DNA from: Rhizorhabdus wittichii RW1
GTDB lineage: Bacteria > Pseudomonadota > Alphaproteobacteria > Sphingomonadales > Sphingomonadaceae
Length of the DNA stretch: 64,000 bases
Direction of reading: 5' to 3'
Assembly (NCBI GenBank): GCA_000016765.1
Contig: CP000699.1
Span: 868,001-932,000, forward strand
The notes under the pieces are model-generated. The model saw nothing but the letters and a program-made list of their open reading frames with translations. It ran no database searches and had not been told where the DNA came from. Within the stretch, counting starts at the first letter, position 1. The number at the start of each line of letters is the position of its first letter. Positions 9,200-17,504 of the stretch are shown here, piece by piece. The position numbers and the translations under genes are program-made.

Positions 9200-10308
9200 C
9201 CCGGCTTCCCGTCGCGCGACCGCGCATGCCGGCCGCCGAGGCGCTGCTCCCCTATCTCCGGCGGATCGACGCGCAGCGCTGCTACACCAATTTCGGCCCG
9301 CTGGTGGCGGAACTGGAGGCGCGGCTGGCGGACCGGCTCGGCCTCGATCCCGCCTGCGTCGCCACCGTCGCCAATGCCACCGCCGGGCTGACGCTGGCGC
9401 TGCGGTCGGTGGCCGAAGGCAGGTCCGGCGTCTGCCTGATCCCGTCCTGGACCTTCGTCGCCACCGCCCATGCGGTCACGGCGGCGGGCTTCGCGCCGTT
9501 CCTCGTCGACGTTGACGAGGCGAACTGGGCGCTGACCCCGGCGATCGCGCTCGACGCGGTGGCGCGGATCGACGGGCCGGTCGCCGCGATCATGCCGGTG
9601 GCGCCGTTCGGCGCGCCGCTCGACATCGCCGGCTGGGACCGCTTCACCGCGCTGACCGGGATTCCAGTGGTGATCGACGCCGCCGCCGGCCATGACGCGG
9701 TGCGTGCCGGCGACACGCCCTGCGTCGTCAGCCTCCACGCCACCAAGATCCTCGGCGCTGGCGAAGGCGGCTATGTCGCCTGCCGCCGGCCCGAACTGGC
9801 GATCGAGATCAGGAAGCGCAGCAATTTCGGCTTCTACGGTGCGCGCAACGCCGAGGTCGCGGCCTGCAACGCCAAGATGAGCGAATATCATGCCGCGGTC
9901 GGCCTCGCGTCGATGGACGCCTATGCCGCCGACATCGGCCGCTTCCGGGCGGTGGCGACCGGCTATCGCGATCGCCTTGCCGGGCGGGCGGATGTCGGAT
10001 GGCAGCCGGGCTACGGCGTCGAGTGGTGCGGCAGCACCTGCGTCGCGCGGTTCGCCGGGGAGGATCGCGACCGGATCGCCGCGCGGCTGGATGCGGCGGG
10101 GATCGATAGCCGCGCCTGGTGGGGCGGCGGCGTCCACGACCAGACCGCCTTCGCCGACCTCCCCCGCCTGCCGCTGCCCGTGACCGAGCGGTTGGCGCGC
10201 GAGACGATCGGCCTGCCCTGTTTCGTGGACATGGCCGAGGCGGACGTCGTCCGCGTCTGCGACGCGCTCGACGGCATCGGGCGCGTCCCGCTCCGCAGGG
10301 CGGCCTGA
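9196..10308 (+). CDS. DegT/DnrJ/EryC1/StrS-family PLP sugar aminotransferase
   Basis: This 370-residue fold-type I PLP enzyme should transaminate a keto-sugar nucleotide. Lys184 in SLHATKILGAGEGG matches the PLP lysine, Asp161 in VVIDAAAG matches the pyridine-nitrogen aspartate, and PSWTFVATAHAV is the usual cofactor-loop region. The start ATG overlaps the glycosyltransferase stop by 4 bp. A hexapeptide acyltransferase follows 8 bp after the stop. Together the genes suggest synthesis and transfer of an N-acylated amino sugar, for a surface glycan or protein glycosylation. The sugar cannot be named. The frame is continuous with an open stretch back to 7780, but that upstream part is an Arg-rich shadow of the glycosyltransferase. 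Confidence 0.88.
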   Translation: MTRLPVARPRMPAAEALLPYLRRIDAQRCYTNFGPLVAELEARLADRLGLDPACVATVANATAGLTLALRSVAEGRSGVCLIPSWTFVATAHAVTAAGFAPFLVDVDEANWALTPAIALDAVARIDGPVAAIMPVAPFGAPLDIAGWDRFTALTGIPVVIDAAAGHDAVRAGDTPCVVSLHATKILGAGEGGYVACRRPELAIEIRKRSNFGFYGARNAEVAACNAKMSEYHAAVGLASMDAYAADIGRFRAVATGYRDRLAGRADVGWQPGYGVEWCGSTCVARFAGEDRDRIAARLDAAGIDSRAWWGGGVHDQTAFADLPRLPLPVTERLARETIGLPCFVDMAEADVVRVCDALDGIGRVPLRRAA

Positions 10309-10316
10309 CGGGCGCC

Positions 10317-10931
10317 ATGGCCACCCATCGCAACGCGGCGTTCCTGTCGCCCGACGAACTGGCGGAACTCGACTTCGCCCATCTGGGCAAGGACGTCCTG
10401 ATCCATTCGACCTGCGTGCTGGTCAACTGCCAGCGCATGTCGATCGGCGACGGCGTGCGGATCGATCCTTTCTGCGTGCTGTCGCCGGGCAGCAGCCTGG
10501 AGATCGGCGACCATGTCCACATCGCCGCGCAATGCGTGCTGATGGGGTCGGCCGCGATCGCGCTCGGCGATTTCGCCGGGCTCTCGCACGGCGTGAAGAT
10601 CCTCTCCGCCTCCGATGATTTCGTCGGCGGATCGCTGATCGGGCCGACCATCCCCGACGCCTTCCGGACGGTCGACGCCCGGCCGGTGCGGCTGGCGCGC
10701 CACGCCGTGATCGGCGCCGGCGGGCTGGTGCTGCCGGGATCGACGATCGAGGAAGGCGCGACGGTCGGCTCGCTCTCGCTGGTCAAGGGCTCGCTCGCGG
10801 CCTGGACCGTCAACGCCGGCACCCCCGCCCGCAAGGTCCGCGATCGCGACCGCGACGGCGTCCTCGACGCCGAGCGAAGGTTTCGCGCCTCCCGCCCGCC
10901 CCGATTGCCGCGCCCCGCATTCGAGGCTTGA
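10317..10931 (+). CDS. Left-handed beta-helix (hexapeptide-repeat) acyltransferase
   Basis: This 204-residue protein has repeated hexapeptide turns: LIHSTCVLVNCQRMSIGDG, VRIDPFCVLSPGSSLEIGD, VHIAAQCVLMGSAAIALGD, then HAVIGAGGLVLPG and STIEEGATVGSLSLVKG. It ends with the family's NAGTPARKVRDR motif. Such trimeric enzymes acetylate sugars or other small acceptors. It closes the glycosyltransferase-aminotransferase operon, so N-acetylation of the amino group installed by the DegT enzyme is the likely role. ATG 10317 was chosen because the beta-helix homology starts shortly after it. The frame is open back to 10119, overlapping the aminotransferase, which I reject as coding. Confidence 0.82.
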   Translation: MATHRNAAFLSPDELAELDFAHLGKDVLIHSTCVLVNCQRMSIGDGVRIDPFCVLSPGSSLEIGDHVHIAAQCVLMGSAAIALGDFAGLSHGVKILSASDDFVGGSLIGPTIPDAFRTVDARPVRLARHAVIGAGGLVLPGSTIEEGATVGSLSLVKGSLAAWTVNAGTPARKVRDRDRDGVLDAERRFRASRPPRLPRPAFEA

Positions 10932-10989
10932 CCGCCCGCGCCCGCGCGACCGATCATGCCGGGACCCGGACGGGCGGCGTTCGGGGCGG

Positions 10990-12609
10990 ATGGGGACCGG
11001 TCTTCATGGCGATGCCGATGCGCGACAGGCGATCGTGAAGACCGACGGAGCGCCCGGCGAACGCCGCTATCGCGCGTTCATCAGCTATAGCCACAGCGAC
11101 GAGGCGGCCGCGCGGCGGCTGCACCGCTGGCTCGAATCCTATCGCATTCCCCGGCGGCTCGTCGGACAGGGCACGGCGCGGGGCGAGGTGCCCCGGCGGC
11201 TGGCGCCGATCTTCCGCGACCGGCTCGAATTCCCGGCGGCCTCCAGCCTCAACGCGGCGATCGAGGAAGCGCTCGCCATGTCGGACGCGCTGCTGGTGCT
11301 CTGCTCGCCGGCCGCGCGCGCCTCGCTGTGGGTCAATGCCGAGATCAGGCTGTTCCGGCGGCTGCATCCCGATCGCCCGATCATCGCCGCGCTGCTGACC
11401 GGCGAACCCGCCGACGCCTTCCCCGAGGCGCTGCTGGAGCCCGATGCGGCGGGCGTCGCCGACGAACCGGTCGCCGCCGATTTCCGCCGCAGCCATGACG
11501 GCGCGAAGCTGGCGCGCCTGAAGATCGTCGCCGGCCTGACCGGCCTCGCGCTCGACGAACTGATCCAGCGTGAAGCACAAAGGCAGCTTCGACGTGTGAT
11601 CGCCGTCACGGTCGCCTCGCTGGCTTTCGCCCTAATCATGGCGATGCTGCTCATCTTCGCCATCCTCGCGCGAAGGGAGGCCGAACATCAGCGCCGGCAA
11701 GCGGAAGGCCTGATCGAATTTATGCTCACCGACCTCAGGACCAGATTGCAGGGGGTAGGCAGGCTGGAGATCCTCCAATCGGTGAACGCACGCGCCCTCG
11801 CTTATTATGGCGAGCAGTCGGACCTGAACCGGCTGCCGGCGGAATCGCTCGAACGGCGGGCGCGAGTGCTCCACGCGATGGGCGAGGACGACCATAAGCG
11901 CGGCGACTATGCCGCCGCCCTCGCCACCTTCCGCGAGGCGCACCGGGTGACGGCGACGCTGCTCGCGGCGAAGCCCGGCGACCCCTTGCGCATCTTCGCC
12001 CATGCCCAGAGCGAGTTCTGGCTGGGCTATGTCGACTTCGTGCGCTTCCGCTACGCGCGCGCGCTGCCGCGCTTCGTCGCCTATCGCGACCTCGCCCGCC
12101 GGCTGGTCGCGATCAGCCCCGAAGACCTGAAATATCGCCGCGAGCTCGGCTATGCGGAGGGCAATCTCTGCACGATCGCGGTGGCGCGCAAGGGTCCGCC
12201 CGCCGATCTCGACGCCTGCGCCGCCGCGCTGGCGACGATGGAGCATATCGCGCGGTCGTCGCCCGGCGATCCCGGCATCCAGAGCGACCTCGCCAACCGC
12301 CACGCCTGGATGGCCGACGCGCTGCGCCTGACCGGCCACGACGAGGAGGCGATGGCGCACCGCGACAGGCAGCGGGCGATCATCGACCGGCTGCTCGCCG
12401 CCGATCCCAAGAATGCCAGCTATCGCCAGGACTGGATATTGTCGCGCTACTCGACCTCGGAACTGCTCCGCGCGCTCGGCAAGCCGGCCGAGGCGGACGC
12501 GATGATCGCCGAGTCCCGGCGGGTGATCGACGGCCTGATCGCCTCCGATCCCGAGAATGAGGACTGGCGCGTCTGGCGCGAGAAGCTCAATCAACCCGAT
12601 CCGCAATAG
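10990..12609 (+). CDS. TIR domain - transmembrane - TPR protein
   Basis: This 539-residue protein has an N-terminal TIR domain at about 27-185: RYRAFISYSHSD at the first strand and BB loop, and LLVLCSPAARASLWVNAEI around the helix that carries the catalytic glutamate in TIR NADases (Glu118 here). One transmembrane helix follows at about 203-226. A TPR-like helical C-terminal half at about 265-530 faces the other side of the membrane or a partner. Bacterial TIR proteins often consume NAD+ or make cyclic ADP-ribose-type signals in immunity; membrane anchoring is less common. It heads a three-gene operon ending in a TPR-SLOG protein. The start is uncertain: GTG 11035, after MGTGLHGDADARQAI, is an alternative. 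Confidence 0.85.
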   Translation: MGTGLHGDADARQAIVKTDGAPGERRYRAFISYSHSDEAAARRLHRWLESYRIPRRLVGQGTARGEVPRRLAPIFRDRLEFPAASSLNAAIEEALAMSDALLVLCSPAARASLWVNAEIRLFRRLHPDRPIIAALLTGEPADAFPEALLEPDAAGVADEPVAADFRRSHDGAKLARLKIVAGLTGLALDELIQREAQRQLRRVIAVTVASLAFALIMAMLLIFAILARREAEHQRRQAEGLIEFMLTDLRTRLQGVGRLEILQSVNARALAYYGEQSDLNRLPAESLERRARVLHAMGEDDHKRGDYAAALATFREAHRVTATLLAAKPGDPLRIFAHAQSEFWLGYVDFVRFRYARALPRFVAYRDLARRLVAISPEDLKYRRELGYAEGNLCTIAVARKGPPADLDACAAALATMEHIARSSPGDPGIQSDLANRHAWMADALRLTGHDEEAMAHRDRQRAIIDRLLAADPKNASYRQDWILSRYSTSELLRALGKPAEADAMIAESRRVIDGLIASDPENEDWRVWREKLNQPDPQ

Positions 12610-12621
12610 GAGATGTCCGTC

Positions 12622-13122
12622 ATGCGCACCTGTCGCCCAACCTATATCCAGCAACCGCTCGGCCGGCTGGCGCCGCATGGCATCAAGCCGGCCAGGACGA
12701 TCCGCTTCCATGTCCTGATGGGTGTCGAGGACGGGCGCATCGCCCTGCGCTATCATCAGGAGAAGGCCGACGGGCACGACCCGGTCGAACAGGAATATAT
12801 CGCGATCGAGGAGGACGCGGTCGTCGAGATCCACCTCCATGGCGACCAGATCTTCTTCTCGAAGGAGCTCGACGCGATCACCACCAAGGAGGAGCTGGAC
12901 GGCTTCTACGGCGCCCTCGAATATGACGGCTATGACGAGAAGCTCGACCATTACCGCGTCGCCCGCTTCGTGGCGAAGCACAACAAGGGCGGCAAGTACG
13001 ACACCACCCATCCGTTCAACATCAACGTCGACTTCCTGCAGCAGCATTGCGGGGGCAAGCCGAAATGGATCGTCCTGACGATCGATCCCGACATCAAGAA
13101 CCCGCCCCCGATGCGCACCTGA
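12622..13122 (+). CDS. Conserved small protein of the TIR/SLOG operon, function unknown
   Basis: This 166-residue soluble protein is not recognised. It is acidic in the middle (YHQEKADGHDPVEQEY, IEEDAVVEIHLHGDQIFFSKE) and ends in KPKWIVLTIDPDIKNPPPMRT. There is no signal peptide or membrane segment. The alternating hydrophobic pattern suggests a beta-rich fold. ATG 12622 is preferred because AGGAG lies 9 bp upstream; the ATG at 12613 directly abuts that site. It is sandwiched between the TIR protein (12 bp upstream) and the TPR-SLOG protein (40 bp downstream), so it is likely an obligate partner such as an adaptor, substrate or inhibitor. Confidence 0.75.
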   Translation: MRTCRPTYIQQPLGRLAPHGIKPARTIRFHVLMGVEDGRIALRYHQEKADGHDPVEQEYIAIEEDAVVEIHLHGDQIFFSKELDAITTKEELDGFYGALEYDGYDEKLDHYRVARFVAKHNKGGKYDTTHPFNINVDFLQQHCGGKPKWIVLTIDPDIKNPPPMRT

Positions 13123-13162
13123 CCGACAATGGACGAAACGGCTATCGACCGGAGGTGACGAC

Positions 13163-14641
13163 GTGACTCTCTCGAGCCTCGCACTGATCAGGCAGGCGGC
13201 CCGCGCCGGGGACACGCTGCGCGCATGGCGCATGTTCGAAGCAGCCGGCCTGCTCGATTCGACGCAGGAGGATGCGTTGAGCCTGCGGGGCCGCCTGCTC
13301 AAGGATCGCGCGCTCAAGAGCGGCGGCGCGGAACGGGCCGTGCTGTTCGACCAGGCGGAAGCCGCCTATCTGGAGGCGGCCGGCGACCGGCGCGCGACCT
13401 ATCCGCTGATCAACGCGGCGACGATCGCCTTCCTCAACGGCAAGCCCGACCGGGCCCGCGAACTGGCGGAGCGGACGATCGCGCTGCTCGACAGCGGCGA
13501 CCATGAGCCGGAGACGAGCTACTGGCTGGGCGCGACGCGCGCCGAGGCCGAGCTGCTGCTGGGCCGGGTCGACGCCGGCAAGGCGGCGCTCGAACAGGCG
13601 GTGGCGGGCACGCCGGCCGCGTGGGAGGATCATGCGGCGACGCTCCGGCAGCTCCGTTTCGTGCTCGATCGCATGGGCGAGCCGACCGACATCCTCGACC
13701 ATCTCCGTCCCCCCGCCAGCCTGCATTTCAGCGGCCTGATCGGACTGCCGGCCGAGGACGAGGAGGTCCGGGCGGCGATCGGCGCGGCGCTCGACGAGAT
13801 CCGGCCCGGCTTCGCATTCGGCGCGCTCGCCGCCGGGGCCGACATCGTCGTCGCCGAGCTGGCGGTGGCGCGCGGCGCGCAGCTCCACGTCGTGCTGCCC
13901 ACGCCGATCGACCTGTTCCGCGAGGAATCGGTCGTCGCCTTCGGCGCGCACTGGGCGGACCGCTTCGACCGGCTGATCGAGGCCGCCGAGGCGATCGACA
14001 CGCTGCCCGACGTCGGCCCGCTCTCCGAAGCCGCGATCGTGCTGGGCGAGGAGATATCGATGGGCCTGGCCCTGCGCCGGGCGCGATCGCTGGCGAGCGA
14101 AGCGGTCGCGCTGCGCGTGCGCCGGTCGACCGATCCGGCGTCGGTTTCCGAACGGGTGTGGCGCGATCGCGGCCTCGCCCATCACGACATCGTCGTCCCC
14201 CGCTCCGAGGCGCGTCGCGATCACCCGCTGGCCGAACGGAGCCGGTGCGCGATCCTCGCGCCCGCCGCCCCCTTCCCCGCCGGCCTGCCCCTGCCGCCGG
14301 GCTGCACCCTGCGCACCGTGGCCGGACAGACGATCCTCTGCGTCGACGCGCTCGCCCCGGCGGTGGCGCTGGCGCTGGAGATATTGCGCGCGAGCCCCGA
14401 CAACCGGATCGGGCTCGACTATCGCGTCGCCGGCCCCGGTGCCGACATCCCCGGAGAAGCGGCCGAACTGGCGATGCTGCTCGCCCGCGCCGCGCCGCCG
14501 TCGAGCATCTTCGCCGCCTGCCCCGGCGCACTCGCGATCGAACTGCACGCCGCCGATCGCATCTTCGAATCGGCAGGCGAGATCGTCACGCCGCTCGGCG
14601 ACATCCCGGTCAGCATGTTCCCATTGGCGGCGGCGGGCTGA
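13163..14641 (+). CDS. TPR - SLOG-like nucleotide-sensor protein with degenerate cyclase-like C terminus
   Basis: This 492-residue protein starts at GTG after an excellent Shine-Dalgarno (GGAGGTGACGAC). Residues about 1-180 are TPR-like helices. Residues about 186-300 look like a Rossmann SLOG/DprA-type domain: LHFSGLIGLP, then FGALAAGADIVVAELAVARGA and HVVLPTPIDLFREESV. SLOG domains are known or proposed to bind or make nucleotide-derived signals in conflict systems. The C-terminal 100 residues (RIGLDYRVAGPGAD, EAAELAMLLAR, GEIVTPLGDIPVSMFPL) resemble a class III nucleotidyl cyclase without obvious catalytic aspartates. That last assignment is tentative. Third gene of the TIR operon. Confidence 0.72.
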   Translation: MTLSSLALIRQAARAGDTLRAWRMFEAAGLLDSTQEDALSLRGRLLKDRALKSGGAERAVLFDQAEAAYLEAAGDRRATYPLINAATIAFLNGKPDRARELAERTIALLDSGDHEPETSYWLGATRAEAELLLGRVDAGKAALEQAVAGTPAAWEDHAATLRQLRFVLDRMGEPTDILDHLRPPASLHFSGLIGLPAEDEEVRAAIGAALDEIRPGFAFGALAAGADIVVAELAVARGAQLHVVLPTPIDLFREESVVAFGAHWADRFDRLIEAAEAIDTLPDVGPLSEAAIVLGEEISMGLALRRARSLASEAVALRVRRSTDPASVSERVWRDRGLAHHDIVVPRSEARRDHPLAERSRCAILAPAAPFPAGLPLPPGCTLRTVAGQTILCVDALAPAVALALEILRASPDNRIGLDYRVAGPGADIPGEAAELAMLLARAAPPSSIFAACPGALAIELHAADRIFESAGEIVTPLGDIPVSMFPLAAAG

Positions 14642-14688
14642 GGCGTTTCGGGCTTCGATCGGAGCTTGCCGCTTTACCCACTCTTTCC

Positions 14689-14782
14689 GTCATCCCGGCG
14701 AAAGCCGGGATCTCACTTCTCTTCGCCTCTCCTCCTCCAAGGCACGGAAAGGCAGTGAGATCCCGGCTTTCGCCGGGATGAC
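14689..14782. repeat. Perfect 28-bp inverted repeat (REP/terminator-like)
   Basis: Positions 14689-14716 and 14755-14782 are exact reverse complements (28 of 28), separated by 38 bp. Each arm contains its own small palindrome (CCCGGC GAAA GCCGGG). The element lies between the convergent TPR-SLOG gene and the crp-type gene. It could act as a bidirectional terminator. This type of GTCATCCCGGC...GCCGGGATGAC unit is widely interspersed in sphingomonad-like genomes (recollection, not checked). Confidence 0.85.
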
Positions 14783-14820
14783 GCAAGAGGCTGGCCGGAT
14801 TATGCGCCGGCCGGTCATCA

Positions 14821-15492
14821 TCAGTAGATGAGTTCCTGCAACATGCGCGGGGCGAGGATGGTCAGTTCCTCGTCGGTGCGGCGCACGATGCCGCGCCGGA
14901 TCAGCGCGGCCAGCGCCCGCGACGCCGTCTCGCGCGTGGTGTTGGCGCTCAGCGCGAGCGTCGTCACGATCGGCGGCGGCGCGATGCGGTTGGCGTCGCC
15001 GGCGAGCTGGGCAAGCTGGGCATAGACGCGGCCGGCGGCGCTGTAGGTGGTGCGCGCCACCATCCGGTCGAGCGCCATGTCGAGCTGCCGCGCGAGCAAT
15101 ATCGCCATGGCCGAGCCGATCTGGGCATGCTCGGCGGCGAGCGCGGCGAGCGTGCGGGCCTCGGCGCGCAGCAGATGGGTGGCGGCGAGCGCCAATATCT
15201 CGGCGCGATGGATGGTCGGCTCGGGATAGGCGCCGAACAGTTCGCCGGGGCCGTGCTGGGCCAATTGCTGGCGCTGCCCGTCGATCCCGAAGCTATGGAC
15301 GCGAACCGCGCCGTCGACCACGAACCAGCAATGCGCCGAGCGGTCCCCCTGCGCGGCGATCACCTGCTTGGCCGGGACATGCTGATAGGTCAGCGCGGCG
15401 TCGAGCCGCCGCGCCGTCGGTTCATCACATCGGAGGATCGCCTGAACAGCGACAATTCGCTCATCGACTTCCAACGGCAACGTCCCCTGCAT
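14821..15492 (-). CDS. Crp/Fnr-family transcription regulator
   Basis: This 223-residue protein has an N-terminal cyclic-nucleotide-type beta-roll (VIAAQGDRSAHCWFVVDGAVRV, GPGELFGAYPEPTIHRAEIL) and a C-terminal winged helix. The recognition helix reads NTTRETASRALAAL. Its R-E-T-x-x-R pattern equals the CRP residues that read GTGA half-sites. In the phosphate-binding cassette the usual G-E-L is replaced by G-A-Y, so cAMP binding is doubtful. The start is set at MQGTLPLEVDE; 37 more upstream codons are open. A GTGACGGCGAT half-site lies 41 bp upstream, and full GTGA-N6-TCAC sites lie in front of the caspase operon, suggesting it controls this locus. Confidence 0.85.
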   Translation of the reverse strand: MQGTLPLEVDERIVAVQAILRCDEPTARRLDAALTYQHVPAKQVIAAQGDRSAHCWFVVDGAVRVHSFGIDGQRQQLAQHGPGELFGAYPEPTIHRAEILALAATHLLRAEARTLAALAAEHAQIGSAMAILLARQLDMALDRMVARTTYSAAGRVYAQLAQLAGDANRIAPPPIVTTLALSANTTRETASRALAALIRRGIVRRTDEELTILAPRMLQELIY

Positions 15493-15532
15493 CGATAGCC
15501 ATCGGCGCTGTCCACCCGCATAACCCAATTTC

Positions 15533-15546
15533 GTGACGGCGATAAT
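15533..15546. promoter_or_regulatory. Crp-like half-site upstream of the crp-type gene
   Basis: The sequence CGTGACGGCGAT at 15532-15543 recurs exactly at 23361-23372, where it forms part of a full GTGA-N6-TCAC palindrome. Here the second half is degenerate (AAT instead of CAC). Possible weak autoregulatory site. Confidence 0.35.
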
Positions 15547-15590
15547 CTGGATTAGCCATCGTTTCGGCGCAGATAGCCATCCATATGGCG

Positions 15591-15624
15591 CTGCCCGGCG
15601 CATCCTTGCGATCGCGCCGGGCAG
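15591..15624 (-). terminator. Hairpin after the caspase gene
   Basis: An 11-bp perfect stem (CTGCCCGGCGC / GCGCCGGGCAG) with a 12-nt loop begins 7 bp beyond the caspase stop on the minus strand. No U-tract is present. It is the likely end of the caspase operon, before the crp-type gene. Confidence 0.55.
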
Positions 15625-15631
15625 TCCCCCG

Positions 15632-17467
15632 TCAGGCCATGGCGGGCGCGAGCGCCCTCGGCCTGTTCTTCGTGCGGCTGCGCGTCGCGCCGACCGAGAT
15701 CATCGGCGCCTGGTCGCCGTCGCCATCCTCGGTCGAGACCGTGTAATTGTCCCAGCCGGTCTCGCTGGTCGTCGTTCCCACGCGATAGTAGATCGCACCG
15801 GCGGGCGCGAGCCGGCTCCACACCGCGTCGGGCATGTCCCACTGGTCGCCGGTCAGCAGGTCGCTGTCCTGCCAGGTCGCGTAGAAATTGTCGTCGGTGC
15901 GGCTGGTGTCGTCGGCGAACAGCGCGCCGTCGGTCGCCACCTCGACCACGGCATAGGGCGCGCCGGCGCGATCGATGGTGAAGCTGGGCGCTGGATCGTC
16001 CGCCGCCATGCTGTCGGGCCCGCTGATCGACGGCAGGCCGCTCGCCGCGCCGTCGTCGACCGGCTGCTCCTCCTCGCCCGACACGGCGTCGCCGCTCAGC
16101 GAGATCGACGGCGCCAGGTCATATTGCTGGTCGGGGGTCGAGACCATGTAGTTGCCCCAGCCGGTCGACGCCTCGGTCGAACCGATCCGGTAATAGAGCG
16201 TGTCGGCCTGCTTCAGCCGGTCCCACACCGCCTGCGGCAAGCTATATTCGGTGCCGCTCTGATGGGCGGAGTCGCTCCACGACCCGTAGAAATTGTCGTC
16301 GGTCCGCTCCCCGTCGCCGACATTCCCGGTGTCGAACAGCCGCGCCTCGCTGGTGATCTCGAAGATGAAATAGGGATTGGGACCGCCATTGACGCGGAAG
16401 GTCGGCGGCGCGTCCGAACGGTCCATCGTCTCCGGGCCCGTCACCCACAGCGAGGAGGCGACCGGCTCGTTGGTCGCGTCGGTCGTCAGGGTGAAGGGAT
16501 GCTGTGCCTCGAAGGTCGGATTGGACGCCCCGGTGGTGAAGTAGTTGGGCGACTGGGTCGACGGCATCAGGTCGAGAATCGCCTTGTGGAAGGCGCGATA
16601 GTCGCCCGAGAAGCCGCCGTCGTTCCAGACCTTGAGCAGGGTTTCGGTGAACAGGCCGTTGCCGTCGCCATCGGCGGAGAGCTGGTTGTCCTGGCAACCG
16701 GAGATCAGGATCACCGATGCCTGGACGCCGTCGTCGACGTCGCGGCCGATCAGCCGCTGGAGCGTGCCGTAGAGGCCGCCATTCTTCTCGATGCTGCGGC
16801 GCCGGGCCGAAGGATCGAGCCAGCGGAACGTCACCTCGCCCGCCGCAGCCGGCGGGATGCGCTGCGCGTCGGCGGCGACCGGCGCGAGCGGAGCTGGCCG
16901 GGCGGCGATCGCGACGGCCGGCGGCGGGGTCCCGCCGCCGCGCACGGCCAGCGCGCGCGTCGTCACCTTGGGCGGCTTGATCGCCGTCGGGCTGAACATG
17001 TCGCGAAGCTGCGGCGACGCGGCGAGCTTGCGCTCCTTGATCAGCTTGGCGACCGTGCCGCTGTGGCAGCTGTCGGACAGCATCAGGATCCGCACCCCGG
17101 CCTCGAACCGCGACCAGAGCTGGCTGAGTTCATCGTCGATCAGCATCCGGTCGTAGAGGCACCAGGTCTCGTCGAGGCCGTCCGCCTCGTCACCGTCGAC
17201 GTCGCTCACCTGGCTGCCATGGCCGGAATAGGTGAGGAACAGCATGTCGCCCGAGCGCAGCGTGTTGGCCGCGTCCGAGATCGCCTCGATCACCGCATCG
17301 GCGGTCGCCTCCTCGTCGACCATCCGCCGGGTCTGGAAACCCTGGCCCGCGGCCAGGCTCTGCATCGAGTCGGCATCGTTGATGCAACCGGCGAGCACGG
17401 TCTGCTCGCCATAGGATGAGACATCGAGGTTGTTGAGCCCGATGTGGATAGACATTCCCATAGCCAT
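15632..17467 (-). CDS. Caspase-like (peptidase C14/metacaspase) protein with two C-terminal repeats
   Basis: This 611-residue protein carries the caspase catalytic dyad: His83 in FLTYSGHGSQ and Cys134 in LMLSDSCHSG. ILISGCQDNQLSADGDGNG at about 253-271 is typical of metacaspase-type domains. A Pro/Ala-rich linker lies at about 178-210. The C-terminal third holds two homologous segments (about 342-458 and 481-592), each with GP..M, TDDNFY..W.DS, P.AVW.RL, YYR.G.T....GW.NY.VST and AP.IS. The start is one of three successive ATGs behind GAGGAG; the third (17467) has the best spacing. It has no signal peptide, so it is probably cytoplasmic. Last gene of the operon with the two large unknown proteins. 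Confidence 0.9.
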   Translation of the reverse strand: MAMGMSIHIGLNNLDVSSYGEQTVLAGCINDADSMQSLAAGQGFQTRRMVDEEATADAVIEAISDAANTLRSGDMLFLTYSGHGSQVSDVDGDEADGLDETWCLYDRMLIDDELSQLWSRFEAGVRILMLSDSCHSGTVAKLIKERKLAASPQLRDMFSPTAIKPPKVTTRALAVRGGGTPPPAVAIAARPAPLAPVAADAQRIPPAAAGEVTFRWLDPSARRRSIEKNGGLYGTLQRLIGRDVDDGVQASVILISGCQDNQLSADGDGNGLFTETLLKVWNDGGFSGDYRAFHKAILDLMPSTQSPNYFTTGASNPTFEAQHPFTLTTDATNEPVASSLWVTGPETMDRSDAPPTFRVNGGPNPYFIFEITSEARLFDTGNVGDGERTDDNFYGSWSDSAHQSGTEYSLPQAVWDRLKQADTLYYRIGSTEASTGWGNYMVSTPDQQYDLAPSISLSGDAVSGEEEQPVDDGAASGLPSISGPDSMAADDPAPSFTIDRAGAPYAVVEVATDGALFADDTSRTDDNFYATWQDSDLLTGDQWDMPDAVWSRLAPAGAIYYRVGTTTSETGWDNYTVSTEDGDGDQAPMISVGATRSRTKNRPRALAPAMA

Positions 17468-17504
17468 CATCATTCTCCTCAGAAATGCCGGACCATTCCG
17501 GCGG

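Noticed and set aside
7780-10308. A single 842-codon frame that would fuse an unknown N terminus to the DegT aminotransferase
   Set aside because: The first ~470 codons are an Arg-rich shadow of the glycosyltransferase in another frame; the aminotransferase has its own ATG at 9196 coupled by ATGA.
10119-10316. N-terminal extension of the acyltransferase into the aminotransferase gene
   Set aside because: The beta-helix homology begins after ATG 10317 and the extension is Arg/Pro-rich overlap.
14641-14821. Possible CRISPR or small RNA in the convergent gap
   Set aside because: There are only two inverted, not direct, repeat units; it is better explained as a REP-like or terminator element.
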